From assembly GCF_000255705.1 (NCBI RefSeq), contig NZ_JH636441.1, positions 309,673-373,672 of the forward strand: a stretch of DNA of 64,000 nt. Reading direction: 5' to 3'. The translations under genes and the position numbers were made by a program. Of the stretch, positions 41,804-53,400 are shown piece after piece. Within the stretch, counting starts at the first letter, position 1, and every line of letters starts with the position of its first letter. Under the pieces are notes generated by a model. The model did no database searches, was not told the origin of the DNA, and worked only from the letters and a program-made list of their open reading frames with translations. Source of the stretch: Zavarzinella formosa DSM 19928 (GTDB lineage Bacteria > Planctomycetota > Planctomycetia > Gemmatales > Gemmataceae).

Positions 41804-43435
41804 ATGAAACGATTTTGGTCCGAATCGCCCTTCGTTTTCGTGCCCGTTCTGGTGATCCTCGCGGCCCATTTGTGTGTCGATGTTGACAGCGAACCTGTTT
41901 TCAACAACGACGAAACCCGGCATGTGATGACCGGCGTTTTCTTTCACGATGCGATTGGCGACACCCCGTTCCGAAATCCCAAGCAATATGCGGTTGGCTA
42001 TTACCTTCAGTATCCCGCTTTGGGGCTGATGGTGTGGCCGCCGTTTTTTTACATGGTCGAGGGCGGGTGGATGTGTCTGGCCGGCACTTCCTTCCTCGCC
42101 GCGAGAATGTTGATCGGAATCTTCGCGGCCATCGCCTGCGCCTATTTTTACCGGCTGGTTCGCCGTGACAAAGACCGCCTGACATCGGCCATCTCACTGC
42201 TTCTCCTTGGCTTTTCACCACTGTTTTTCCGGTTCTCGCGGCAGGTGATGCTGGAGATCCCCTGTCTGGCGATCCTGCTGGCATCCGTGTTTCATTTCGA
42301 GCGTTATCTTGGCGAAACCCGCCGGCGCGACGCCTGGCTGGCCTGCCTGTTCGCCGCATTGGCTGCCTTGACACGGTTCGATGGAATCTGTCTGCTGCCG
42401 TATTTCATCATCCGGTTGTTGATGACGGGCAATCTGGCTTTGTTGAAACGATGGCCGGTGTTGGGCGGCATCCTGACCGCCGGGATTCTGACTGGTCCGT
42501 ATTATCTGTTCACGATGCGAGAGTACGGATCGACCATCGCCAAAGCCGCCCGCGAAGCCCCGACGGCCGGTGGAACCGCGTCCTTCGGCATCCACAACCT
42601 TGTCTATTATCCCTCGTGCATCCCCGAACAAATCGGCTGGTTTGCCGCCGTCGCCGCCATTATTGGCTTGTTCTGTTCGTTACGCCGGGAATCACGCCGC
42701 GCGGCCGGTCCGGCGTTTGGTCTCTTGCTTGCGACCTATCTGTTCTTCACGCCGATTGCCGAGTTGGATTCCCGGCACACGATTTACTGGCTGCCGGGGT
42801 TGGTGATCCTTGCCGTGAACGGCTGCAAGACGGTGGCCGGACTGGTTCGACGGCCGCGTCTGGCGCTTCCCTTGACGCTGTTGGTTGCCGTCGGTTCCAT
42901 TGGCACATCCGTTCGGGAACCATCCATCTATGTGTTCGGGTATGAAGAGGCGGCCGAATATGTGGTCGAGCATAATCGTGAAACCCGCGTCTGTCTGATG
43001 GATGGTTTTCTGAACGGCGGCTTCATCTATCAATTGCGGCGACACGATCCCGAACGTCGGCTCTGGACCCTGCGGGGTGACAAACTGTTCTACACCGTTC
43101 TCAGCGAGCCAGACGCCGGGTATAAGGATCATGCCCGTGAAGAGGAAGAAGTGCTTTCGCTGATTCATCGTTATGATCCGGAACTTATCATCGTCGAAGA
43201 GCCGCAGTTGTATTTCGACCTGCCCGGCGCCAAGTTGCTGCGTGAAACACTTCACGATCACCCGGAGCGGTTCCAGTTGGAGAAGACCATCCCGATTCGC
43301 ACGAATCATTTTCGCTTCGCCAACGCGAGACTGGAAATCTGGCGAAACAAGATTCGCAACCCGGATCGGTCTGAGTTCCTTGAAATTGAGATGCTTAGTA
43401 TCGGCCGCAACCTTGGCGCCGGGTTGAAGAAATAG
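41804..43435 (+). CDS. PMT/ArnT-like membrane glycosyltransferase
   Basis: A 543-residue GT-C type protein with about ten helices. The first extracytoplasmic loop holds the acidic motif NNDETRH near residue 36-42, the position of the catalytic Asp/Glu in PMT/ArnT-like enzymes, which use lipid-linked sugars. Later blocks are RFSRQVMLEIPCLAIL, LTRFDGICLLPYF and ELDSRHTIYWLPGLVIL. A soluble C-terminal part of about 170 residues follows (EYVVEHNRETRVCLMDGF, RYDPELIIVEEPQLY). It starts 11 bp after the GT87 stop and probably acts in the same surface-glycan pathway. Confidence 0.83.
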   Translation: MKRFWSESPFVFVPVLVILAAHLCVDVDSEPVFNNDETRHVMTGVFFHDAIGDTPFRNPKQYAVGYYLQYPALGLMVWPPFFYMVEGGWMCLAGTSFLAARMLIGIFAAIACAYFYRLVRRDKDRLTSAISLLLLGFSPLFFRFSRQVMLEIPCLAILLASVFHFERYLGETRRRDAWLACLFAALAALTRFDGICLLPYFIIRLLMTGNLALLKRWPVLGGILTAGILTGPYYLFTMREYGSTIAKAAREAPTAGGTASFGIHNLVYYPSCIPEQIGWFAAVAAIIGLFCSLRRESRRAAGPAFGLLLATYLFFTPIAELDSRHTIYWLPGLVILAVNGCKTVAGLVRRPRLALPLTLLVAVGSIGTSVREPSIYVFGYEEAAEYVVEHNRETRVCLMDGFLNGGFIYQLRRHDPERRLWTLRGDKLFYTVLSEPDAGYKDHAREEEEVLSLIHRYDPELIIVEEPQLYFDLPGAKLLRETLHDHPERFQLEKTIPIRTNHFRFANARLEIWRNKIRNPDRSEFLEIEMLSIGRNLGAGLKK

Positions 43436-43464
43436 GCTTCGTCCGCCGAAGATGCCCCTCAACG

Positions 43465-43507
43465 AAGAAGGCCCGGCATGGTTCTGATGAAACATGCCGG
43501 GCTTCTT
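43465..43507. terminator. Bidirectional terminator hairpin
   Basis: AAGAAGGCCCGGCATG (43465-43480) pairs with CATGCCGGGCTTCTT (43493-43507) with one bulged base and a 12-nt loop, between the convergent stops at 43435 and 43531. Confidence 0.75.
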
Positions 43508-43530
43508 GCGTTGGATTCGATCAATCCGTG

Positions 43531-43920
43531 TTACTTCTTCGCGGGGGCAAGCAGCGAATCATACACCTTCACGCTCTTCCAGTTATCCTTGTTCTCGGCA
43601 ATGAACTTTTCGTGTTCGGCATCCTTCGCGTACTTGTCGTGGGCCGCCTTGTCCGTGAACACGAGGTGCAGGGCGACATCCCAATCCTTGGCGTTCACGT
43701 CGCGGGTAAATTCTTCGCCACGGGCACCGGCGCTGAAGTACAGCACGCCGGGTTGCGGCTTGAGGTACTTCTCGCACGCGGCCACCAGCTTGGCCTTGGC
43801 TTCCGGGGTCTTTTCCTTGAGTTCAAAGAAGACCATGTGCCCGACGTTTGGCTCGTCGGCCTTGGCCGTCATCGAGAAGGCCACCGTGAGAGCCAGCACG
43901 GCCATCATTCGCTGAATCAT
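43531..43920 (-). CDS. Exported Dabb-domain (stress-responsive A/B barrel) protein
   Basis: A 129-residue exported protein: signal peptide MIQRMMAVLALTVAFSMTAKA, then a dimeric alpha/beta-barrel domain with VGHMVFFELKEKTPEAKAKLV, WDVALHLVFTDKAAHDKYAKD and HEKFIAENKDNW. These match the Dabb family. Exported copies are common in planctomycetes; function is unknown. The ATG at 43920 begins the signal peptide. It lies just downstream of eno on the same strand, 43 bp away. Confidence 0.87.
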   Translation of the reverse strand: MIQRMMAVLALTVAFSMTAKADEPNVGHMVFFELKEKTPEAKAKLVAACEKYLKPQPGVLYFSAGARGEEFTRDVNAKDWDVALHLVFTDKAAHDKYAKDAEHEKFIAENKDNWKSVKVYDSLLAPAKK

Positions 43921-43963
43921 TGCAAATCTCCGTTGTGGAAATCCGAAACTCAAAAGTTCAACG

Positions 43964-45475
<1,512 letters not shown>

Positions 45476-45583
45476 TTACGGGTATTTGTCGGGGTCGTCG
45501 ATGGTTTTGGGAACAGTCGTCTCACCGTCGCCTGTTTTCCGAACCTTCGTCGCTTTCCAGTCGGCCTTGTTCTTGACACCCAT
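45476..45583 (-). CDS. Possible 35-residue peptide
   Basis: An ATG-started frame on the minus strand encodes 35 highly charged residues (begins MGVKNKADWKATKVRKTG, ends DDPDKYP). Codon third positions are GC-rich, like neighbouring genes, and a hairpin follows the stop. There is no clear ribosome site and no recognised family. An in-frame TGA lies 10 codons upstream of the ATG, so the ORF is not a fragment of a longer reading. The rest of the 440-bp gap between eno and the DUF4129 gene shows no other gene. Confidence 0.35.
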   Translation of the reverse strand: MGVKNKADWKATKVRKTGDGETTVPKTIDDPDKYP

Positions 45584-45698
45584 CGTATCGGCGGTGGTTT
45601 CGCCGAGTCTTCACAAATTAATCGGGACTTGTCCCGAACGGCCGGAACAGGGACAATCGTGTTCAGATCATGTTTTGGCCGGTCACCGGAAAGACTTC

Positions 45699-47555
45699 AT
45701 GAGCGCCATCAATCCTCCGTATCGCGTGAAGCGTGACCCGCCGACGGTCGCGGATGTCATCGTGACGGCCGCGAGTCCCTTGCTCATCATGGGGGTGGTC
45801 GGCAGTTTGGTGTTCTTCCTCGCGGAGGTCTTTTACGCAGGGAAATACGAGGGCAGGCTGCTCTACACGCTGTTTTTCTTCGTGGTCGGGGCGGTGTTGG
45901 TCGGCCGCATTGCCGTGCAGGCCGACCGTTCGCGAGCATGGGCTTATGGGGGCGTCTTGGCGATTGTCACCGTCTTCGCCCTGCGGGCGTGGGTGGAATA
46001 TCCCCCGGATAACCCTCTCAGTCTCTTTAAAGATGTCATCAACATCGGGTTGGTCGCCGTGGTTTGGTGGGCGAGCAACCGCCTTGTGTGGGATTGCACG
46101 CATATTGACGAAGACAAAACCGGTTCCGGCCAGGGGCTTCTCGCGGCGGCCGGTTGGGAAAAACGCCCCAACGTGCGGCCGGATGTGGTGGATGATGCCG
46201 CCGAGGATGAAAGCAAATACCCGCCGGGCATGGCGGGTTGGTACACACGGTTTGACCAATGGCGAAAAGCTCGCGACAAGAAACCGCACACACCGGGCCT
46301 GACGGTGGTGTATTTCGCCATCGCGGCCATTCCCATGTTTGGCCTCGGCCAGGCGGTGGTTCCCTCTGACGACTCGGCCCGGCGAAACTTCACCTTTTGG
46401 ACGATGGCCATTTATGTGACCTCAACTCTCGGGTTGCTGCTCACCACGAGTTTTCTCGGGTTACGGCGATACCTCCGGCAACGCAAGTTGAAGATGCCGA
46501 TGGCGATGACGGCCAGTTGGATGGGCTTGGGAACCGTGCTGATCCTGATGTTCGTGTTGATCGGGGCGTTGATTCCCCGACCATATTCCGAAACGCCGAT
46601 CTGGAACCCCACGCGGGTCGTGACCGGGGACAAGAAAGCCTCTCAATATGCCCAAGTAAAAAGCGGCGGCGCCAAAGGCGAGGGAAGCACTGGCGACCAA
46701 GCCACCAAGGGGGACGGCAAGGCCACGGGCAAAGGAGGCGAACCCGGCGGCAAGGGAAAGAGCGGTGAATCAAAGTCCGGCAGCGGCGACAAGCAAGGCA
46801 AGGACGGTTCCAGCGGCGGCGACAAACAAGGGGACAAATCCGGCGATCAGGACGGGAACAAATCCAAGGACGGGAAGGATGGAAAGGACGGAAATGAATC
46901 CAAAGACAGCGGCAAACAGGCCAACGCCAAGGACGCAGACGGCAAAGACGGTTCTTCCAAAAGCGGAGATAGTTCTCCCCCATCCAGCGCAAGCAAGTCG
47001 CTCGCCACCATCGCCAATGTGCTGAAATGGATTGTTTTCGCCGCCGTGGCTCTGCTGGTGGTCTTCGTGATCTTCCGGCACGGCCTGTCGTTTCTGGCCA
47101 ACTTCATGCCGTGGGCAAAGAACCTGCTGGCGGCGCTGGATGCGTGGTGGAAGGGGCTTTTCGGAATGCGAGAACCGGGCGAGAAGACATCGCGTGGCGA
47201 ATCCGGGCCGACGGTGATTCCCCGCACGCCGTTCTCCGTGTTTTCCAACCCCTTCGCCGATGGCTCGGCCGACGGACGATCTGTCGAGGCGTTGGCGAGG
47301 TACAGTTTCGAGGCGTTAGAAGCATGGGCGGGAGACCGGGCTCGCGAACGCCGGGCCGACGAAACCGCCATCGAGTTTGCCCGGCGACTTGGCGAAGACT
47401 TTCCGAATCTCGCCGACAACGCGGCCCAACTCGCCGGATTGGTGGCGAGGATGCTGTATGCCACAGACGGACTGCCCAAAACCTCAAGGAAGGTGTTGGA
47501 AGCATTTTGGGAATGCCTGATTCATGATGCGGAAGTCGAAGTGGTGGCAGATTGA
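45699..47555 (+). CDS. DUF4129-domain membrane protein with long Gly/Ser/Lys/Asp linker
   Basis: A 618-residue membrane protein. Helices lie near residues 22-45, 53-70, 75-92, 100-118, 197-216, 232-250 and 265-285. A roughly 125-residue low-complexity stretch rich in Gly, Ser, Lys and Asp (GKGGEPGGKGKSGESKSGSG and similar) follows from about 310 to 440, then one helix (IVFAAVALLVVFVIF) and a C-terminal DUF4129 domain (ARYSFEALEAWAGDRA, RRADETAIEFARRL). DUF4129 proteins usually accompany transglutaminase/DUF58/MoxR genes; none is present here. The ATG at 45699 starts the first hydrophilic segment. A terminator follows the stop. Confidence 0.75.
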   Translation: MSAINPPYRVKRDPPTVADVIVTAASPLLIMGVVGSLVFFLAEVFYAGKYEGRLLYTLFFFVVGAVLVGRIAVQADRSRAWAYGGVLAIVTVFALRAWVEYPPDNPLSLFKDVINIGLVAVVWWASNRLVWDCTHIDEDKTGSGQGLLAAAGWEKRPNVRPDVVDDAAEDESKYPPGMAGWYTRFDQWRKARDKKPHTPGLTVVYFAIAAIPMFGLGQAVVPSDDSARRNFTFWTMAIYVTSTLGLLLTTSFLGLRRYLRQRKLKMPMAMTASWMGLGTVLILMFVLIGALIPRPYSETPIWNPTRVVTGDKKASQYAQVKSGGAKGEGSTGDQATKGDGKATGKGGEPGGKGKSGESKSGSGDKQGKDGSSGGDKQGDKSGDQDGNKSKDGKDGKDGNESKDSGKQANAKDADGKDGSSKSGDSSPPSSASKSLATIANVLKWIVFAAVALLVVFVIFRHGLSFLANFMPWAKNLLAALDAWWKGLFGMREPGEKTSRGESGPTVIPRTPFSVFSNPFADGSADGRSVEALARYSFEALEAWAGDRARERRADETAIEFARRLGEDFPNLADNAAQLAGLVARMLYATDGLPKTSRKVLEAFWECLIHDAEVEVVAD

Positions 47556-47577
47556 AGATGAAGTGGAGGAGAGAAAT

Positions 47578-47610
47578 CGATCAAGGGGGTTGGGCGAACC
47601 CCCCTGATCG
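47578..47610 (+). terminator. Terminator hairpin after the DUF4129 gene
   Basis: CGATCA-A-GGGGGTT pairs with AACCCCC-C-TGATCG around a GGGCG loop, starting 23 bp after the stop at 47555. There is a single mismatch in a 14-bp stem. Confidence 0.7.
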
Positions 47611-48145
47611 TTAGACACTCATTCCTTGGTGAGAAGGAAGAGCAATCATAAATTTGATGAAAGAAAGTCCCGGCTGTTCAGTAAGCCTAACATTCAACCT
47701 GTCTACACCCTAATATACCCGAAATTTGCCGCAGGTGCGTGTCCGTTTTGCAATTTACAAGAGTTCTTTTGAAAATATTTTGTGGCAATAATTTTTTTGA
47801 GTCCACCGCATTAAAATTTCATCTTTCACAATAATTCTCTTCTTTTAATAACTGGTTTTTAATTCAGGGACAGTTTCTGCGAGTGTCAGCGGGTCGCATT
47901 TGCTTCAATTATACAACAATCAAAATATATTATATTTATTTTAATGTCAGTAAAAACCAGAAAACAACATCACAGCAGCACATCTATCAGAACACAGCCA
48001 TATTGGTTTTTGAGAAGGCAGCATGATTCTAATTGATCGTTCTTGGTTCGATTGATGGCCGGAAGTTGATCCTCCGTCGCCCAATTCCCCCCGCTCCCAT
48101 AGGCTATTTCCAGATCATCCCCTTTTGCCTTCGGAAATTCCGACC
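47611..48145. other. AT-rich intergenic region without a recognised gene
   Basis: About 535 bp between the DUF4129 terminator and serS. From about 47690 to 48010 the sequence is strongly AT-rich, with runs such as ATATATTATATTTATTTTAA, in clear contrast to the GC-rich surroundings. No ORF with coding character, tRNA or long inverted repeat is visible. It should include the serS promoter near its right end. Confidence 0.6.
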
Positions 48146-49462
48146 ATGCTTGATGCCGGCTTTATTCGCGACAATTTGGCGGCCGTGAAGGCCAATTGCG
48201 TCAACCGGCAGGCCGCCCATGCCGAGGCCGACAAGGTTGTTGAGTTTGATGACCGCCGCAAGAAGCTCGTGAGTGAAACGCAGATCCTTCAACAGAAGGG
48301 AAACGAGCTTTCCAAGGGCATCCCGGCCGAGAAAGATCCGGCGAAGAAACAAGCCCTGATCGCCGAGGGCAAAGCCATCCGCGAACAGGTGGCCGCTTTG
48401 GAAAAGGAACTCAAGCAGGTGCAGGCCGATTTGCATGCCGCCTTGCTCACCATCCCGAACATGACCCACCCGGACGCCCCGGTCGGGGCGACGCCCGCCG
48501 ACAACAAGGTCGTCAGCAAATGGGGCGTGCCGACCAAGTTTGATTTTGTGCCCAAAGATCACGTCGCCCTCGCGGAATCGCTGGACCTGGCCGACTTCGA
48601 GGCCGGGGCCTCCGTCACCGGGCAGAAGTTCTACTTTCTGAAGAACGAAGCGGTGTTGCTGGAACTGGCGTTGATTCAGTTCACCATGCAAAAACTCGTG
48701 AAACGAGGCTTCACCCCGGTCATCACGCCGGACTTGGCGCGGGTGGAAGTGCTGGAGGGCATCGGCTTCATGCCCCGCGATCCGAACCCGGAAACCCGGC
48801 AGGTTTACACCATCGCCGATTCGGACTTGTGTTTGATCGCCACGGCCGAAATCACCCTTGGCGGGATGTTGCGGGACCAGATTTTGGACGAAGCCACCCT
48901 CCCTCGCAAATATGTGGGCCTCTCGCACTGCTTCCGAACGGAAGCCGGGGCGCCGGGCCGGGACACCAAGGGGCTGTACCGGGTCCACCAATTCACCAAA
49001 GTCGAAATGTTCGGTTTCTGCACGCCGGAGCAGACGGAAGCCCTGCATCTGGAGATCTTGGCCATCGAGGAAGAAATCTTCCAAGAACTCGGCCTGCCTT
49101 ACCATGTGCTGGACACCTGTACCGGCGATCTCGGCGGGCCGGCCTACCGCAAGTACGACTTGGAAGCATGGATGCCCTTCCGTGGTGAACTCGACAAAAC
49201 CACCGGCAAACCGACCGGCGATTACGGCGAAGTGACCAGCACGTCCAATTGCACCGACTTCCAAGCCCGGCGGCTCAACATCCGCTACAAGGGACCGAAC
49301 CACAAGGGCACGCGCGTGGTGCATACGCTCAACGGAACGGCCGTGGCCGTCACACGGGCGATGGTGGCCATCCTTGAAAACTACCAGCAGGCCGACGGCA
49401 CGGTGAAGATTCCCGAAGTGTTGCGACCGTGGGTCGGGCGGGATGTCATCACGCGAAAATGA
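48146..49462 (+). CDS. serS: Seryl-tRNA synthetase
   Basis: A 438-residue class II synthetase that charges tRNA-Ser. The N-terminal coiled-coil arm spans about residues 30-105 (VVEFDDRRKKLVSETQILQQ, ALEKELKQVQADLHAALL). Class II motifs are GFTPVITPDL, TIADSDLCLIATAE, motif 2 CFRTEAGAPGRDTKGLYR and motif 3 GTAVAVTRAMVAILENYQ. The ATG at 48146 begins the normal N-terminus (MLDAGFIRDN). It is separated from upstream genes by an AT-rich gap and is followed 39 bp later by a DapA-family gene. Confidence 0.97.
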   Translation: MLDAGFIRDNLAAVKANCVNRQAAHAEADKVVEFDDRRKKLVSETQILQQKGNELSKGIPAEKDPAKKQALIAEGKAIREQVAALEKELKQVQADLHAALLTIPNMTHPDAPVGATPADNKVVSKWGVPTKFDFVPKDHVALAESLDLADFEAGASVTGQKFYFLKNEAVLLELALIQFTMQKLVKRGFTPVITPDLARVEVLEGIGFMPRDPNPETRQVYTIADSDLCLIATAEITLGGMLRDQILDEATLPRKYVGLSHCFRTEAGAPGRDTKGLYRVHQFTKVEMFGFCTPEQTEALHLEILAIEEEIFQELGLPYHVLDTCTGDLGGPAYRKYDLEAWMPFRGELDKTTGKPTGDYGEVTSTSNCTDFQARRLNIRYKGPNHKGTRVVHTLNGTAVAVTRAMVAILENYQQADGTVKIPEVLRPWVGRDVITRK

Positions 49463-49501
49463 TCGAATCTGGCCGACTTAAAATTCTCACGGAGCAGCAT
49501 C

Positions 49502-50404
49502 ATGGCGGTGAACTGGCACGGCGTCTACCCGGCGGTGACCACGGAGTTTCACGCGGACCAAGCCCTTGACCTCCCGGCCACGGCGAAGCACATCGATTCG
49601 CTCATCAAGTCCGGCGTCCACGGGATGATCGTGCTGGGGACGGTCGGCGAAAATTGTTCGCTGGAATACTCGGAAAAACTCGCCGTTCTGAAGACGGCGA
49701 AAGAAGTGATCGCCGGCCGGGTGCCGCTGCTCACGGGGGTCGCGGAATGCACGACGGCCACGGCGTGCAAGTATGCCGTCGATGCCCAAAAAGCCGGAGT
49801 GGACGGGCTGATGGTGTTGCCGGCGATGGTTTACAAGCCGGACGGCCGGGAGGTGATGACGCACTTTCGCACGGTCGCGAAAGCCACCAATTTGCCGATC
49901 ATGATTTACAACAACCCGGTGGCCTACGCGGCCGACATCACGCCGGAGATGTTCAAGGAAATGGCCGACGAGCCAAATTTCGTGGCCATCAAGGAATCCT
50001 CCGAAAATGTTCGCCGGATCACGGACATCAAGAATGTCTGCGGCGACCGCTACATCCTCTTCGGCGGCGTGGACGACCTGGCGTTGGAAAGCGCCATGCT
50101 CGGGGCCACCGGCTGGGTGTCCGGCTTGGTGAACGCCTTCCCCGAGGAAAACCGGCTGCTGTGGGACCTGGCCAAGGCGGGCAAGTACGAGGAGGCCGTG
50201 AAGGTCTACCGGTGGTATACGCCGCTGTTGCACCTCGACACGCTGCCGAAGCTTGTGCAATACATCAAACTGTGCAACGCTGAATGTGGCTTGGGCAGCG
50301 AAACAACCCGCGCCCCGCGTCTGCCGATCATCGGCAAGGAACGCGAAGACGTGTTGAAGATCATCCGTGACGCGATCAAAACGCGACCGGGCAAGAAGGC
50401 GTAG
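49502..50404 (+). CDS. DapA-family (dihydrodipicolinate synthase-like) lyase/aldolase
   Basis: A 300-residue TIM-barrel enzyme of the DHDPS/NAL family. The active-site Tyr136 lies in MIYNNP and the Schiff-base Lys164 in VAIKESS. GTVGEN (46-51) is the usual GTTGE pyruvate-binding loop with T-to-V. The C-terminal KLCNAECGLGSETTRAPRLP resembles sugar-acid dehydratase or hydroxyproline-pathway members more than true DapA. The reaction is therefore unassigned. GGAG precedes the ATG; the gene follows serS by 39 bp. Confidence 0.88.
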   Translation: MAVNWHGVYPAVTTEFHADQALDLPATAKHIDSLIKSGVHGMIVLGTVGENCSLEYSEKLAVLKTAKEVIAGRVPLLTGVAECTTATACKYAVDAQKAGVDGLMVLPAMVYKPDGREVMTHFRTVAKATNLPIMIYNNPVAYAADITPEMFKEMADEPNFVAIKESSENVRRITDIKNVCGDRYILFGGVDDLALESAMLGATGWVSGLVNAFPEENRLLWDLAKAGKYEEAVKVYRWYTPLLHLDTLPKLVQYIKLCNAECGLGSETTRAPRLPIIGKEREDVLKIIRDAIKTRPGKKA

Positions 50405-50451
50405 TTCACCGGCCGCAAACTCTCCCGCCCCTGAAAACGGAGCATCCGCCG

Positions 50452-53400
50452 ATGCGACGGTCAATTCTCTTCTTCCTGTTGTCGGCCACTTTCCCGCTCA
50501 ACGCGGCCGAACCGGCCGCCGAGTTTTTCGAGCAGGAAATCCGGCCGATCCTCGTCGAGCATTGTCAGGAATGCCACTCGCCGAAGAAGACCAAAGGGGG
50601 CCTTCGGCTCATGTCGCGGGCCGAGTTGCTCAAAGGGGGCGACAGCGGCCCGGCGATTGTGCCCGGCAAGCCGAAGGAATCGCTGCTGTTGCAGGCGATC
50701 AGTTACCAAGGCGGCGGCGAATTGCGGATGCCCCCCAAGGGCAAACTCCCCGACGCGGCCATCGGCAAGTTGACCAAGTGGGTGGAACAAGGGGCCGTCT
50801 GGCCGGACGCCGGGGCTGAAGCTGTCACCGCCAAAACCTTCCAAATCACCGACGAGCAGCGCAAATTCTGGGCATTTCAACCCGTCGTATCCCCGGCGAT
50901 TCCCCAAGTGAAAAGCCCGGCGTGGTGCAAGACCGACCTTGACCGGTTTATCCTCGCCAAACTGGAAGCCGCCAATCTCGCCCCGGCCGCGACAACGGAT
51001 AAGCGGACGTTGATACGTCGCGTCACCTTCGACCTGACCGGGCTGCCGCCGACACCGGAGGAGATTCGCCAGTTTTTGGATGATGCCTCGCCGAAGGCGT
51101 TTGAGAAAGTCGTTGATCGTTTGCTGGCCTCACCGGCCTACGGCGAACGCTGGGGCCGGCACTGGCTGGATGTGGCCCGCTATGCGGACTCCCGCGATTC
51201 ACGCGGCACCGGCGGGGACACGGACATCATCGAAGCGTGGCACTACCGCGACTGGGTAATCCGGGCGATGAACAAGGACATCCCCTACGACCAGTTCGTG
51301 CGAATGCAAATCGCCGGGGATTTGATGCCGCCGACCGAACCGGGTGGCATTAACGCGGACGGTATCACCGCCACCGGCTTGCTGGCCATCGGCGAATGGG
51401 GCACGGGCGATGCGGACAAAGAGAAGATGGTCACCGACATTGTGAACGATCAGGTTGATGTGGTGACGCGGTCATTCCTCGGCTTGACCGTCGGTTGCGC
51501 CCGGTGTCACGATCACAAGTTCGACCCGGTAAGCCAAAAGGACTATTACGCTCTCGCCGGCATCTTCTTCAGCAGCAAGATTCTGCCGACGCCGGGACCG
51601 AAAACAAACGGCTCCCCCATGCTCCGCACGCCGTTGATCTCCCCGGCCGAGCAAGCGGAACGAACCCGGATCACCAACCAGATCAAGACACTCGAAGGGG
51701 CCATTGCCGCCAAAGAGGCTGCTTCCGCGCAAGAAGCGGCTGCCAAACATCTGCCGGAAACCGCCGGGTATTTGCTGGCGGCTTGGGACTATTTGCAAGC
51801 CACCAAAAAGCGGCCGCCGCTGGCGGATTATGCCGCGTCGATGAAACTGCGGGCCGACATCTTGGAAAAGTGGCTGGAGATGCTGACACCGCGCGGCTAC
51901 CAACTGATGGCCAAGGCCGAACGCGATTCCGGCGGCGTGAAGAACTATCACACATGGAAGAACAAGAGTGACTGCCCGAACGCGATGATTAACACGGGCA
52001 ACGAAGAATTGTCGATCCTCACCTTCCGGTTGCCGCCGAAATCCGTGTGCGTGCATCCGGGGCCAAAGAGCGGCGTCGCCGTTGTTTGGGATTCTCCGGT
52101 GGCGACGACCGTGAACATCGCCGGCAAAGTGGCCGACCGCGACGGCACCTGCGGCGACGGCATCGCGTGGAAAGTAGCGGTGAACTCCCGCACGCTGGCC
52201 GAGGGGGCCATCAACAACGGCCAAAGCGCTCCGCTTGCCGGTGAGTTGCTGAAGAATGTCATCGTTCAACCGGGCGACCGCATCGAACTTCAGATCCTCC
52301 CCAAGGCGGGTTATGAGTGTGACAGCACACTGGTCGAACTCGACATCAGCGAAACAACCGGGAAAGCCCGGTGGAATCTCACTTCGGACGTGCTGGCCAA
52401 TGACAAGTTGAACCCCGTGCCAGACCAGCAAGGTCATCCGGCCGTCTGGCGATTCATGGACATGGCCGACGCCAAGCAAATTCCCCCGGCGTTCGTATCA
52501 TTGCCCGCCATTGGCGCTTTGAAGAACCGGGAAGAAGTCGAAACCAAGATCGCCGCGTTCGCCAAAACCTTCAAGGCCGTCGATACCAGCAGTCCCTTCT
52601 ACCCGAAACCCGGCGAACTTCCGGCTACCCCGGAGGTTCTGACACTCCGGGCCGAACTGGAAGCATTGAAGGCCCGGCCGATGCCGCCCGTCCCGGTGGT
52701 GTTGGCCATTCAAGATGGTGGCATTCCGGGGGGCATGTTCCCGGCCGTGCAGGATGTGCCGATTCACATTCGCGGCAGCTACACTCGGCTCGGTGAAAAA
52801 GTTCCCCGGCGATTCCCGGAGATTCTGGCCCCGGCGAATCAGAAACCGTTGAGCGAAGTGACCAAGGAAAGCGGCCGCAAAGAATTGGCCGATTTCATCG
52901 CCAGTCCGACGAACCCGCTGACGGCTCGTGTGATGGTCAATCGCGTCTGGGCTTGGCACTTTGGCGATGGCTTGGTTCGCACGCCGAGCAACTTCGGCAA
53001 ACTCGGCGAACGCCCGACCCACCCGGAGCTTTTGGATTATCTGGCTGCCGGATTTGTCGCTGATGGCTGGAGCCTCAAAAAATTGCACAAGCGAATTCTG
53101 CTCTCGGCCGTGTATCAGCAATCGGATGTTTGCTCGGAAGAAACCAAAACCAAGGATGCCGACAACCGGTTGTTCAGCCGGGCCAATCTGCGACGATTGG
53201 AAGCCGAAGCGATGCGGGACAGCCTGCTGTTTGTAGCAGGTAAACTCGATTCCACCCCCGGCGGGATTTCTTACCCGGATTTCAACACCCCCCGGCGAAC
53301 CGTGTACCTGCGAACAATCCGCTCGGACAAAAGCAATTTCCAAGCCCTGTTCGACGCGGCCGATCCGGAAACGCCGACGGAGAAACGAACCATCTCCACG

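Noticed and set aside
46640-46990. Low-complexity DNA that could be a tandem-repeat locus
   Set aside because: It stays in frame and encodes the Gly/Ser/Lys/Asp linker of the DUF4129 protein without regular period.
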